The notes under the pieces were generated by a model. It was not told where the DNA came from. It did not search any database and worked only from the letters and a program-made list of their open reading frames with translations. From a virus, in IMG/VR virus record IMGVR_UViG_3300042569_000338, positions 1 through 64,000 of that record: 64,000 nt of DNA; one strand, given 5' to 3'. Positions 1-7,906 of this stretch are shown piece after piece (the stretch's first letter is position 1; the number at the start of each line of letters is the position of its first letter). Made by a program: the position numbers and the translations under genes.

Positions 1-525
1 GTGGAACAAATGTGTTCAGATCCAAAACTACAAATGCTTTGCCAGACAGTGAGAAGAAAAGGTTTAATTAGTGAATCTTTTAAGCTCACTGTCATTGGTA
101 AATCTGTATTAGGATTTCTAGATGAAGCTGGTACACCAGAAACAAAGTTCGTTAAGCAGAAAAAAGATGCTAATGATTTTGATGAGTGGTGGAAAGCTTA
201 TCCAGGTACAGACACATTCACACACAAAAAACAACCTTTCACAGGTACAAGAAGCATGCGTGTAAAGAAAGATGACTGTAAAGTCAAGCTTTACGCTATT
301 CTAGCTGAAGGTGAATATACTATCAAGGAAATGATAGCAGCATTAGAATATGAAGTGCTTCAGAAGAAAGAGAATTCTGTAAAAACAAAGACCAATAGGT
401 TAACGTTTATGCAGAATAGTCTCACGTATTTAAATCAAAGAACATTTGAGCCCTTCATTGAATTAATTAGAGAAGGTAAAACCGTGGTTGAAGAACCAAT
501 AGTAAGAGGAGGAACAGATATATGA
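1..525 (+). CDS. Hypothetical protein, probably truncated at the left edge
   Basis: The frame is open from the first base, so the true start may lie left of the window; the GTG at position 1 may be internal. The 174 visible residues are mixed charged and helical, with a WWKAYP stretch near residue 63 of the sort found in phage replication-associated proteins, but I do not recognise a family. The stop overlaps the next gene's start (ATGA), so it is the upstream member of a replication operon with the zinc-ribbon protein and the DnaB-like helicase. A replication-initiation or helicase-loading role is only a guess from position. Confidence 0.6.
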   Translation: MEQMCSDPKLQMLCQTVRRKGLISESFKLTVIGKSVLGFLDEAGTPETKFVKQKKDANDFDEWWKAYPGTDTFTHKKQPFTGTRSMRVKKDDCKVKLYAILAEGEYTIKEMIAALEYEVLQKKENSVKTKTNRLTFMQNSLTYLNQRTFEPFIELIREGKTVVEEPIVRGGTDI

Positions 526-713
526 AAAATGAAATTTTGGTATGTGAAAAATGTGGATCAGCAGATTCTATCCAATTAAAAGTTTGGCAATATGTAAACT
601 CTGGTGAGTTTGCAAGTGACTGTAGTGATGATAGTGGAGATAGATGGTGTGAAGACTGCGAAGAACACGTTGATTTCACAACACAAGAAGAATTTGAAAA
701 AAGTAAAATATGA
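522..713 (+). CDS. Small zinc-ribbon protein
   Basis: This 63-residue protein has two CxxC pairs (C8/C11 and one around residues 44-47), the usual arrangement of a single zinc ribbon. It is acidic between and after the pairs. It overlaps its upstream neighbour by ATGA and the helicase gene downstream by four bases, so translation is probably coupled with the helicase. A protein- or nucleic-acid-binding accessory role in replication is inferred from the fold and position only. Confidence 0.7.
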   Translation: MKNEILVCEKCGSADSIQLKVWQYVNSGEFASDCSDDSGDRWCEDCEEHVDFTTQEEFEKSKI

Positions 714-1777
714 GTAGTTTTGACGATTTAAAGAAAGCAGTTCAAGACGGTATGGACGGTAGGAACAATGGTATTCCTATGGGCTTTAACAGATTGAACA
801 GATATATAGGCATTAGAAAGTCTATGTATACTCTTGTGGGCGGACTAACTGGTTCTGGTAAAACATCATTCATTGATGATGCATATGTACTTAATCCATT
901 TGATTGGTACATAAGCAAAGAGAACAAGACAAACATTAAACTGAAGATTATATACAGATCCATGGAGCGTAGTAGAACATACAAGTTTGCTAAATGGGTA
1001 TCTCGTAAAATATTCTTAGACCAAGGGATAATCATTCCTGTTAATAAAATGCTTGGTTGGACTGATAAGATGACTCATGACGAACATGATCTATTTCTAA
1101 TGTATGAAGATTACATGGGAGAGATGAATGAAGTGATGACAATCATTGATGGTCCAGAGAACGCTATAGGTATTGCTAAGCATCTAAAAGAACATGCATT
1201 AGCTAATGGTACAATAGAAGAAATAGATAAATATAACAAGAAATACGTTCCTAATGATGAGAATGCAGTTACACTTGTTATTGTTGATCATATTGGTCTA
1301 TTGAAGATTACTAAGGACCAGCCTACAAAAAAGCAAGCTATTGACAAGATGTCTGATGAGCTAAGATATTCTAGAGATATGTATGGATTTAGTCCAGTGG
1401 TTGTTAGTCAGTTTAACCGTGACATCTCTAATCAAATGAGACTAAAGAATGGTGACGTTGAGCCAAGACTAGAAGATTTCAAAGAATCAAGTTCTACACA
1501 GGATGATGCTGATGTTGTATTAGCATTGTTTGATCCTATGAGATATAAGGTGGCAGACCCATCTGGTTACGATCTTAACAGACTAACAGATGATTTTGGT
1601 GCTAAGTATTTTAGATCACTAAGACTAATTAAGAATAGTTATGGTGAGGATGATGTAAGAATAGGCTTAGGATTCCTAGGTCAAATTGGTATGTTCAAAG
1701 AGCTACCAAGACAAAGAGACATGACTGAAGATGACTATAGTTCTGTATTAAATAAAACGTATTTCCTAAACAAATAA
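710..1777 (+). CDS. DnaB-like replicative helicase (RecA-like ATPase domain)
   Basis: A 355-residue RecA-fold ATPase of the DnaB/Twinkle type, expected to unwind duplex DNA at the fork as a hexamer. The Walker A motif GGLTGSGKTS lies at residues 44-53, a Walker B strand ending VIVDHIG is near residue 190, and an SQFNR motif matches the SQLNR element of DnaB C-terminal domains. It is shorter than bacterial DnaB (about 470 residues) and lacks the N-terminal primase-interaction domain, as is common in phages. It sits in an overlapping operon with an SF2 helicase and the recombination ATPase. A recombination ATPase of the same fold is the main alternative, but the SQFNR motif favours DnaB. Confidence 0.85.
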   Translation: MSSFDDLKKAVQDGMDGRNNGIPMGFNRLNRYIGIRKSMYTLVGGLTGSGKTSFIDDAYVLNPFDWYISKENKTNIKLKIIYRSMERSRTYKFAKWVSRKIFLDQGIIIPVNKMLGWTDKMTHDEHDLFLMYEDYMGEMNEVMTIIDGPENAIGIAKHLKEHALANGTIEEIDKYNKKYVPNDENAVTLVIVDHIGLLKITKDQPTKKQAIDKMSDELRYSRDMYGFSPVVVSQFNRDISNQMRLKNGDVEPRLEDFKESSSTQDDADVVLALFDPMRYKVADPSGYDLNRLTDDFGAKYFRSLRLIKNSYGEDDVRIGLGFLGQIGMFKELPRQRDMTEDDYSSVLNKTYFLNK

Positions 1778-1780
1778 AAC

Positions 1781-1993
1781 ATGAGAATAACAAGCAAAGT
1801 GTACAACACTTTACCAAGCAAAGATAGCCATTGGTGGCAGGTAGTCCTGATACCAACTGTAGCTATTATGAACAACATACAGGAGTTTGATCCGTATGTA
1901 GCAATTAATATAGAATGGTTATTTTGGTCACATACAATAATTATAAACCATGGCAACCCTCCAGAAGAACCAGAAGCCTACTTTAAGGGATAA
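1781..1993 (+). CDS. Small hypothetical protein
   Basis: A 70-residue reading frame fills the gap between two helicase genes and overlaps the following one by 44 bases in another frame. It contains two hydrophobic stretches (around residues 20-30 and 42-56, rich in Trp and Ile) but no clear membrane anchor. Its start follows the A-rich leader typical of this phage. I do not recognise it; it could be a real small protein or a translated leader of the SF2 helicase. Confidence 0.5.
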   Translation: MRITSKVYNTLPSKDSHWWQVVLIPTVAIMNNIQEFDPYVAINIEWLFWSHTIIINHGNPPEEPEAYFKG

Positions 1994-3050
1994 TAGACAG
2001 CAAGAATTTGCTAATATATTCTTAGAGCACGGTAAGTTTGGTATTCTTAATCTATGTCCTAGATTTGGTAAGATTTATACTACCATTAACATACTAGAGA
2101 AACTAGATAAGGATATCAATATACTAATAGCCTATCCTGATTTAAAGATTAAAACATCTTGGGAAGAGGATTTCAACGCTAGAAAGTATAATAATCCTAA
2201 TATAACGTATACCACTCATTTATCCATTAAAAAGCACACAGAAGCTGTTTATGACTTAGTTGTACTTGATGAGATACATTTACTCTCAGAAGCACAAATA
2301 GAGGCTGTAAAGGAGCTAAAATGCATAAATGTACTTGGTTTAACTGGTACGCTATCTAGCTATACAGAGAAAACGCTTAGAGAAGAGCTTGGACTGAATG
2401 TATTGGCAGAATATCCAATAGAACAAGCTATTGAAGAAGGTGTTATTGTAGACTATGAAATAACAGTGGTAACCACTCCTTTAGATGATGTAATTAAATA
2501 CAACTATAAGGGTAAGTGGAAAACTGAGAAGAAACAGTTTGATGCATATGGATGGGTAATAGATCAAATGGAAAGACAAGGTAAGGCAACTATGTTCTTA
2601 CGTCTAGCCAGAATGAGAATTGTACAGAACAGTGTAGCAAAGCTTTGTTTAACTCAAAAACTGTTAGAAAAGCACAGAGATGAACGTGTATTGGTATTCT
2701 GTGGTGTCACTAGTATTGCTGATAGTTTAGGCATTCCTGTGTATCATTCTAAAGCAGGAGATAAAGAAGTGTTTGAAGACTTTGCTAATGGTGAGGGTAA
2801 TCACCTTGCTGTTGTAAAGATTGGAAACACTGGTGTTACGTATAAACCACTTAACCGTGTGATTATCAATTACTTTGATAGCAATGGTGAAAATCTAGCA
2901 CAAAAGATTAATAGATGCATGGCTATGGAGTATAATACACCAGACAAAAAAGCACACATATACATAGTGTGTTCCACGGAAGAAGTGGAAAAGAAATGGC
3001 TCAATAAAGCGTTAGAGTTCTTTGACAAAAACAAAATAAAATACATATGA
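1950..3050 (+). CDS. SF2 (DEAD/DEAH-type) helicase
   Basis: A 366-residue superfamily 2 helicase, comparable in size to compact phage branch-migration helicases of the UvsW type. Motif I is the unusual PRFGKIYT (residues 37-44), with the catalytic Lys kept but the usual TGSGK loop replaced. Motif II is DEIH (107-110), motif III is a TGT near residue 130, and an arginine-rich motif VI (NRCMAME) lies near residue 330. It probably remodels forks or recombination intermediates. It lies between the DnaB-like helicase and the Sak4-like ATPase, and its stop overlaps the next start (ATGA). The exact substrate cannot be read from the sequence. Confidence 0.8.
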   Translation: MATLQKNQKPTLRDNRQQEFANIFLEHGKFGILNLCPRFGKIYTTINILEKLDKDINILIAYPDLKIKTSWEEDFNARKYNNPNITYTTHLSIKKHTEAVYDLVVLDEIHLLSEAQIEAVKELKCINVLGLTGTLSSYTEKTLREELGLNVLAEYPIEQAIEEGVIVDYEITVVTTPLDDVIKYNYKGKWKTEKKQFDAYGWVIDQMERQGKATMFLRLARMRIVQNSVAKLCLTQKLLEKHRDERVLVFCGVTSIADSLGIPVYHSKAGDKEVFEDFANGEGNHLAVVKIGNTGVTYKPLNRVIINYFDSNGENLAQKINRCMAMEYNTPDKKAHIYIVCSTEEVEKKWLNKALEFFDKNKIKYI

Positions 3051-3259
3051 AAATAGAATTAATTGAAGAGACTTCCATAGGAAGTGGTACTATGTTTTTA
3101 GTAAAAATTGATGGTGCCAATATTAAATGGTTTGCACAAAAAACTTCTGCAGAAGCCTTTTATTTAGAGGTTATAGCTAATCCAGAAATATTAAAACCTA
3201 AAATAAATATTTTGAAAACTGATGAAATTAATGTATCTTTGGACGAACAAAACAGTTAA
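3047..3259 (+). CDS. Small hypothetical protein
   Basis: A 70-residue protein with a likely beta-rich N-terminus and an acidic C-terminus. It starts inside the stop of the SF2 helicase (ATGA) and is followed three bases later by the Sak4-like ATPase, so it is co-translated with recombination genes. No family or motif is recognised. Confidence 0.6.
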   Translation: MKIELIEETSIGSGTMFLVKIDGANIKWFAQKTSAEAFYLEVIANPEILKPKINILKTDEINVSLDEQNS

Positions 3260-3262
3260 AAT

Positions 3263-3934
3263 ATGTCAAGCAAATTAATTGGTATCGTGGGTGCCACTGG
3301 TACAGGAAAATCCACATCAATCAAACATTTAGATCCAAAGGAAACTTACATCATCAACGTTGCTAAAAAGGAATTACCTTTTAAGGGAGCAGAGAAGTTG
3401 TACAATTTGGAGAGCAAGAACTACAAAGAGGTAGATGATGCAATTGAAATCACAAAGTTATTACGAGTGATTTCAGAAAAAGCTCCTCACATCAAGAACA
3501 TCATTATTGAAGACTCTAATTACATTATGGGATTCAATATTGTATCTAAAGCTACAGAGGTTGGTTTTACCAAATTCACTCTAATGGCTAGAGATATGGT
3601 GGAACTATTCAGAGAAGCAAGACGCTTACGTGATGATATCAAAGTGTTCTATTTTACACACCCTGAAACTATTGAAGATGGTGGTGAGATTATAGGATAT
3701 AAGATTAAAACAGCAGGTAAGTTAATTGATAATCAGATTGTTCTTGAAGGTTTGTTAACTGTGTGCTTATACACACATGTTGAAGACAACAAAGATGGCT
3801 CAGCTAATTATAATTTCTTAACTAATCGTTTTAGAAAGTATCCAGCTAAGAGTCCAGACGGTATGTTTACAGAAGTAAAGATTCCAAACAATTTACAATC
3901 AGTTGTAAATGCAATAGACGAGTATTATAATTAA
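3263..3934 (+). CDS. Sak4-like recombination ATPase (AAA_24 type)
   Basis: A 223-residue P-loop ATPase with Walker A GATGTGKST at residues 10-18 and a hydrophobic Walker B strand ending IIIEDSN near residue 80. Size, motif order and a downstream probable SSB gene fit the phage Sak4/AAA_24 group, minimal RecA-like proteins that pair with SSB to anneal or exchange single strands. This would give the phage a recombinase in addition to the RecA encoded further along. A different RecA-fold or terminase-like ATPase is possible, but there is no nuclease domain. Confidence 0.75.
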   Translation: MSSKLIGIVGATGTGKSTSIKHLDPKETYIINVAKKELPFKGAEKLYNLESKNYKEVDDAIEITKLLRVISEKAPHIKNIIIEDSNYIMGFNIVSKATEVGFTKFTLMARDMVELFREARRLRDDIKVFYFTHPETIEDGGEIIGYKIKTAGKLIDNQIVLEGLLTVCLYTHVEDNKDGSANYNFLTNRFRKYPAKSPDGMFTEVKIPNNLQSVVNAIDEYYN

Positions 3935-3958
3935 TCATAAACAAAAACAGAGAAAACA

Positions 3959-4834
3959 ATGAGTAACATTGGAGGCAAAAAAAGAGAATCGCAACAGTTT
4001 GACAACAAAGAGTTTGCGAAGAAAGTAGGTTTATTTGAAGCTGAAGTAGTGACAATTAACCCAACTACAGAAGAGTACAAGGACATTCTAGGAATGGAAT
4101 TGAAAGAAGACAGTAAAGCAACTGAGTATCTAAGCAAGAACAATGATGGTAACACCATTTTGCGTGTAGATGTTTGGTTGGAAGAAGTTAAGAACAAAGA
4201 CAAGTTCAAGGTGACTTTCTTCTTGGAAAACAAAGAGAAAGAAAACAAAGATGCTACTAAGAAGCAGTATATCAATGCTGTAGGTATGTGTTCTTGGGCT
4301 GATGATGTAAACAATTTACCAACATGGTTCTCAGGTAGAGAATATCGTGTAGCTTATGTAGGTGAAGAAGATTTATACAACTTCTTACGTACTTGGATGG
4401 GTAATCTTGACTTACGTGATGCTGAATCTACATTACAGATTGAGTGGTCTAAGTTAATGAAAGGTAATGTTAAAGACTTAAAGAGTCAAGTGGGTGGTGA
4501 ATATGCTACAAATGTAATTGCATTAGCAGCTATCAAAACTGTAGAGAAAGAAGATGGTCCTAAGGAGTATCAAACTATCTACAACAAAGCATTCTTACCT
4601 GCATATGCCTTAAAGAACTTCAGATTACTTGATTATAGTGCATCTGATAACTTGAAAGCAATACGTGCCAAGAAATCTAAAGATTTGAAACCTCATGAGC
4701 GTTTTGTAATTAACGTTACAGGCGAGTATGGTTGTAAAGACTTTTATACACTAAAAGACTTGAGAGACTATAACTCTGATGATAATCTGGTAGCATCTGA
4801 CAAGGTGATTGCTGAAGATGATGGTGATTATTAA
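3959..4834 (+). CDS. Probable single-stranded DNA-binding protein
   Basis: A 291-residue protein that ends in a strongly acidic, aromatic-tipped tail (about the last eight residues, E/D-rich and ending DY). Such tails on SSBs recruit partner proteins. The middle has alternating beta-type segments with many aromatic and Lys residues, as expected for an OB-fold surface. It follows the Sak4-like ATPase, a pairing common in phages, and is the last gene before a strong terminator. No signature motif is seen, so the assignment rests on the tail, size and neighbourhood. Confidence 0.55.
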   Translation: MSNIGGKKRESQQFDNKEFAKKVGLFEAEVVTINPTTEEYKDILGMELKEDSKATEYLSKNNDGNTILRVDVWLEEVKNKDKFKVTFFLENKEKENKDATKKQYINAVGMCSWADDVNNLPTWFSGREYRVAYVGEEDLYNFLRTWMGNLDLRDAESTLQIEWSKLMKGNVKDLKSQVGGEYATNVIALAAIKTVEKEDGPKEYQTIYNKAFLPAYALKNFRLLDYSASDNLKAIRAKKSKDLKPHERFVINVTGEYGCKDFYTLKDLRDYNSDDNLVASDKVIAEDDGDY

Positions 4835-4851
4835 AATATAAATCCTCAACA

Positions 4852-4880
4852 AAAGCCTCACAGAAATGTGGGGCTTTTTT
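4852..4880 (+). terminator. Rho-independent terminator
   Basis: An 11-bp stem (AAAGCCTCACA with TGTGGGGCTTT, one G-T pair) closes a GAAA tetraloop and runs into six or more T residues. It ends the transcription unit of the helicase, ATPase and SSB genes. The primase gene begins 15 bases downstream. Confidence 0.9.
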
Positions 4881-4894
4881 ATTAAACATGTATC

Positions 4895-5899
4895 ATGATT
4901 AAAGGAGTGAAGAAGACAAAATTGTCTATAGAAGCGGTGCTCAGCAAGATATCTGAATATGATATATTTAGATTCTATATGCCAGATCATGATTGGAAAC
5001 TTAATAGGGTTACATATTCTCCATTTAGGAAAGAGAATAATCCATCATTTGTTATTGGTAACAAACTTGGTTATATATCATTTATAGACTTTGCTGATAC
5101 AAGTTTGAGAGGTGACTGTTTTAACTTTGTACAAAAGCTGTTCATGCTACCAAATATGATAGACACACTAAAGCTTATAGATAAAGACTTTGGGTTAGGT
5201 ATCAGTAATGGTAAATCAACAGAAGAGTATAAAAAGATAGTCTCTGAATACAAACAGCCTCAGATTGAGAAGAGATACTCTATCATCCAGGTGAGTACCA
5301 GAAAGTTCACTAGTAGAGAACTTAAGTATTGGAATCAATATCACATAGATCTTCAAGACCTTAGAGATAATAATGTATATGCTATAAAGAATGTATTTCT
5401 TAATAAGAGCAAGTTTGCACTTAAAGATGAAGAAATGACATTTGGTTATCTATATGAAGGACAATATTGGAAGATATATAGGCCATTTGAAGACAAGAAA
5501 CACAAATGGATTCCTAATAATGTTCCAATCACCGTAATGGACGGTAAAGAAGATATAGTTAACTGCAGCGTAGCATTTATCAATAAGAGTAAGAAAGACT
5601 ATATGGTGATGAAGAAGATATTCCCATGTAGCTGTGCTGTACAGAATGAGGGCATAGGTTGTTTCTCAGAAGACAATGTAGAATACCTAAAAGCCAATTC
5701 TGATAGCCAGATATTAAGTTTTGACAGTGATGTCACAGGTGTAACTAACTCACAACAAATTACTAAATTGTTTGATTTTGGTTATGCTAACGTCCCACGT
5801 AAGTATTTAGCTGAAGGGATTAAAGATTGGGCAGATCTTGCAAAAGTCCACGGATTAGAAACAATAGAAAAGTATTTAATTAACAAAAACATTTTATGA
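4895..5899 (+). CDS. DnaG-type DNA primase with a degenerate zinc domain
   Basis: A 334-residue primase that should make RNA primers for lagging-strand synthesis. The N-terminal motif SPFRKENNPSF (residues 42-52) is the counterpart of CPFHxExxPSF in the DnaG zinc domain, and a GDCFNFV element follows. The Cys and His ligands are replaced, so zinc is probably not bound. The TOPRIM part has the FDSDVTG motif with D277 and D279 as expected metal ligands and a KDWADL element like KDPDEL. The Glu that normally opens TOPRIM is replaced within an INKSKKD segment, a variation seen in other phage primases. No helicase domain is fused; the helicase is separate. Confidence 0.8.
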   Translation: MIKGVKKTKLSIEAVLSKISEYDIFRFYMPDHDWKLNRVTYSPFRKENNPSFVIGNKLGYISFIDFADTSLRGDCFNFVQKLFMLPNMIDTLKLIDKDFGLGISNGKSTEEYKKIVSEYKQPQIEKRYSIIQVSTRKFTSRELKYWNQYHIDLQDLRDNNVYAIKNVFLNKSKFALKDEEMTFGYLYEGQYWKIYRPFEDKKHKWIPNNVPITVMDGKEDIVNCSVAFINKSKKDYMVMKKIFPCSCAVQNEGIGCFSEDNVEYLKANSDSQILSFDSDVTGVTNSQQITKLFDFGYANVPRKYLAEGIKDWADLAKVHGLETIEKYLINKNIL

Positions 5900-6057
5900 C
5901 GATACAAAACTTAAAAGAAATCATTCAAAATAATGTAGAATGGTTAGAAACCTCTGAAGGAGATGAAGTAGAATGTATAGGAATAGAAAACCTAGAAGGT
6001 ATATTATCAAAATATTTTAACACAGAAATTAAATTAACACAAGATGGAAATTTATAA
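5896..6057 (+). CDS. Small acidic hypothetical protein (53 aa)
   Basis: A 53-codon frame starts in the primase stop (ATGA overlap) and ends 14 bases inside the next gene, filling what would otherwise be an intergenic gap. The protein is acidic and probably helical, beginning MTIQNLKEIIQNN. Coupled overlaps at both ends support translation. No function is recognised. Confidence 0.6.
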   Translation: MTIQNLKEIIQNNVEWLETSEGDEVECIGIENLEGILSKYFNTEIKLTQDGNL

Positions 6058-6808
6058 CACAACAAAAGAGTTAATTCTCAACACACCAGTTCCTGCACAG
6101 ACAAGAACATATAAGCCTGTTTCACATGGTCAATTAATAGACCTTACATTAGATGGTATTAGCAAAGCTGGTTTCATTTTAGACAAGCAAACATACTCAG
6201 CAGCTGCTAATGGTCAGATTGCTAATGGTAGATTCTCTATCAGTAATGTTGCAGATAGTGAGATGCAATTACAAGTTGGTTGGCAGAATAGCTACAACAA
6301 GCAACTTACATTAAAGTTTGCTATTGGTACACGTATATTAATTTGTTCTAATGGTTGTGTGTCTGGTGACTACGGTGCATTCAAGAAGAAGCATGTTGGT
6401 GAGATTCAATCTTTCACACCACAGGCTATTGGAGATTATATCAAGACAGCTGCAGACTCATTCAAGTTGATGCAAACTCAAAGAGAGAATATGAAGCAGA
6501 TTGAAATCACTAGACGTATAAAAGCTGAGTTGATTGGTAGAATGATGATTGAAGAACAGTTCATCCAGTCTACACAGATGAACATTATTAGCAGAGAGAT
6601 GACGAATCCTACACATGATTATGGTGCACCTGATAGCTTATGGGAGTTGTATAACTATACCACCTTTGCTATGAAAGAAGTACATCCTAGTCTTTGGATG
6701 GAGAATCATATCCAAGCACATAAGTTCTTTAATGATTATGCATATGATGCTACACCAATGGATTATGAGCAAGGAGAAATAATGCTTAATCAATTATCAA
6801 TATTTTAA
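6044..6808 (+). CDS. DUF932-like hypothetical protein
   Basis: A 254-residue protein with a beta-rich first half and a helical second half. A segment around residues 95-120 (FAIGTRILICSNGCVSGDYG) resembles the conserved centre of phage/plasmid DUF932 proteins, where a similar CSNG element occurs. Their function is unknown, although they often lie near replication and recombination genes, as here. It starts inside the preceding small gene and is followed one base later by the UDG homologue. The family link is tentative. Confidence 0.55.
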   Translation: MEIYNTTKELILNTPVPAQTRTYKPVSHGQLIDLTLDGISKAGFILDKQTYSAAANGQIANGRFSISNVADSEMQLQVGWQNSYNKQLTLKFAIGTRILICSNGCVSGDYGAFKKKHVGEIQSFTPQAIGDYIKTAADSFKLMQTQRENMKQIEITRRIKAELIGRMMIEEQFIQSTQMNIISREMTNPTHDYGAPDSLWELYNYTTFAMKEVHPSLWMENHIQAHKFFNDYAYDATPMDYEQGEIMLNQLSIF

Positions 6809-6809
6809 T

Positions 6810-7529
6810 ATGAATTGGGAAAAATTTAAAGATCAGTTTCATGAGAGTTGGCACTTAAAGATGAGACCATTTATTGAGAGCGAAGCTTGTGATGAAATCT
6901 ATAAATTTCTTAAGTCAGAGAGTCAGAGGGGCAAGAAGATTGCTCCTCTGTCTTCTAATGTCTATAGATGTTTTATGGAGACCCCACTAGATGAGCTTAA
7001 GATTGTAATGATGGGTATGGCTCCATATCACACACTTAAACAAGGAAGTCCTGTAGCAGATGGTTTATTGATGGGCTGTTCCACCACTGGTGTATTACAG
7101 CCTTCATTAGAACAGTTCTATGGAGCAATTGAAAGAGAAGTGTATAATGGACTATGTGCTTATTGTGACAAGACTAATCCAGATGTAAGCTATCTAGCTC
7201 ATCAGGGTGTATTAATGTTTAATGCATCTCTCACCACTGAGATTAACAAAGCAGGTAGTCATATCAAACTGTGGGAACCGTTCACAAAGTATGTCATAGA
7301 GGAGATTTTAAATCCTCAACAAGTTCCTTATATATTCTTAGGCAAAGATGCTGCACAGTATGCTAGGTATGCAAATCCATTTGTATGGAGTTTCACAACT
7401 ACACATCCTGCATCAGCTAGCTATAGGAATACAGAATGGGAATCTGGAGATGTATTCAGAATGGTTAACAAGGTGATAAAAGACAATAATAATTTTCAAA
7501 TTGAATGGTTAGACGGTACACCATTTTAA
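6810..7529 (+). CDS. Family 1 uracil-DNA glycosylase homologue lacking the catalytic Asp
   Basis: The 239-residue sequence follows Ung-type UDG almost end to end: a motif A region (LDELKIVMMGMAPYH), an HQGVLMFNASLT segment with the uracil-binding Asn, an SHIKLWEPFT segment, and a C-terminal THPAS loop with the conserved His. In active UDGs motif A is GQDPYH; here it is GMAPYH (residues 69-74), so the water-activating Asp is Ala71. The Phe that stacks on uracil (GLCFS) appears to be Met. Uracil excision is therefore probably lost or very weak while the DNA-binding fold is kept. Poxvirus D4, a UDG that serves as a polymerase processivity subunit, is a precedent for a structural role. A dUTPase is encoded at 18,480. 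Confidence 0.85.
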   Translation: MNWEKFKDQFHESWHLKMRPFIESEACDEIYKFLKSESQRGKKIAPLSSNVYRCFMETPLDELKIVMMGMAPYHTLKQGSPVADGLLMGCSTTGVLQPSLEQFYGAIEREVYNGLCAYCDKTNPDVSYLAHQGVLMFNASLTTEINKAGSHIKLWEPFTKYVIEEILNPQQVPYIFLGKDAAQYARYANPFVWSFTTTHPASASYRNTEWESGDVFRMVNKVIKDNNNFQIEWLDGTPF

Positions 7530-7541
7530 ACAAAAACAATT

Positions 7542-7904
7542 ATGTATAAAGTAAAAGTTGGTGGAGATATCCACAAAGGTGATTTAGTTGCCATATCTAA
7601 TGGTAATGATTTTAGTCTTGGTATTTATTATGGTCAAGGTAGAGGTGGTACATTTCAGTATTTTACACCATCAGGAGTTGTAAGCTCTAAAATTTGGTGG
7701 GAAAAAGCAAACAAAGACTCAGCATATGCTGATCATAATAAACCTTGGAAACTTACCAGAATCTGGAAGAGTTATGTAAATACACCAAGAGACACAAGAA
7801 TTCTCAAATTAAATAGAGATAATATTACAGAACAACAAGACATAGAAAACATTATTGAAGCAAAAGAAATCCTTAAAGAATTTAACATAGAAGTAAACTT
7901 TTAA
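7542..7904 (+). CDS. Hypothetical protein
   Basis: A 120-residue protein with a beta-rich Gly/Tyr N-terminal half (an IYYGQGRGGTFQYF stretch near residue 30) and a helical acidic end. It is preceded by the A-rich leader common here and followed two bases later by the rIIA-like gene. No family is recognised. Confidence 0.6.
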   Translation: MYKVKVGGDIHKGDLVAISNGNDFSLGIYYGQGRGGTFQYFTPSGVVSSKIWWEKANKDSAYADHNKPWKLTRIWKSYVNTPRDTRILKLNRDNITEQQDIENIIEAKEILKEFNIEVNF

Positions 7905-7906
7905 TT

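Noticed and set aside
742-4314. Minus-strand hydrophobic frames opposite helicase, ATPase and SSB genes
   Set aside because: They are the complement of well-supported coding genes with recognised motifs, and have no promoter or operon context.
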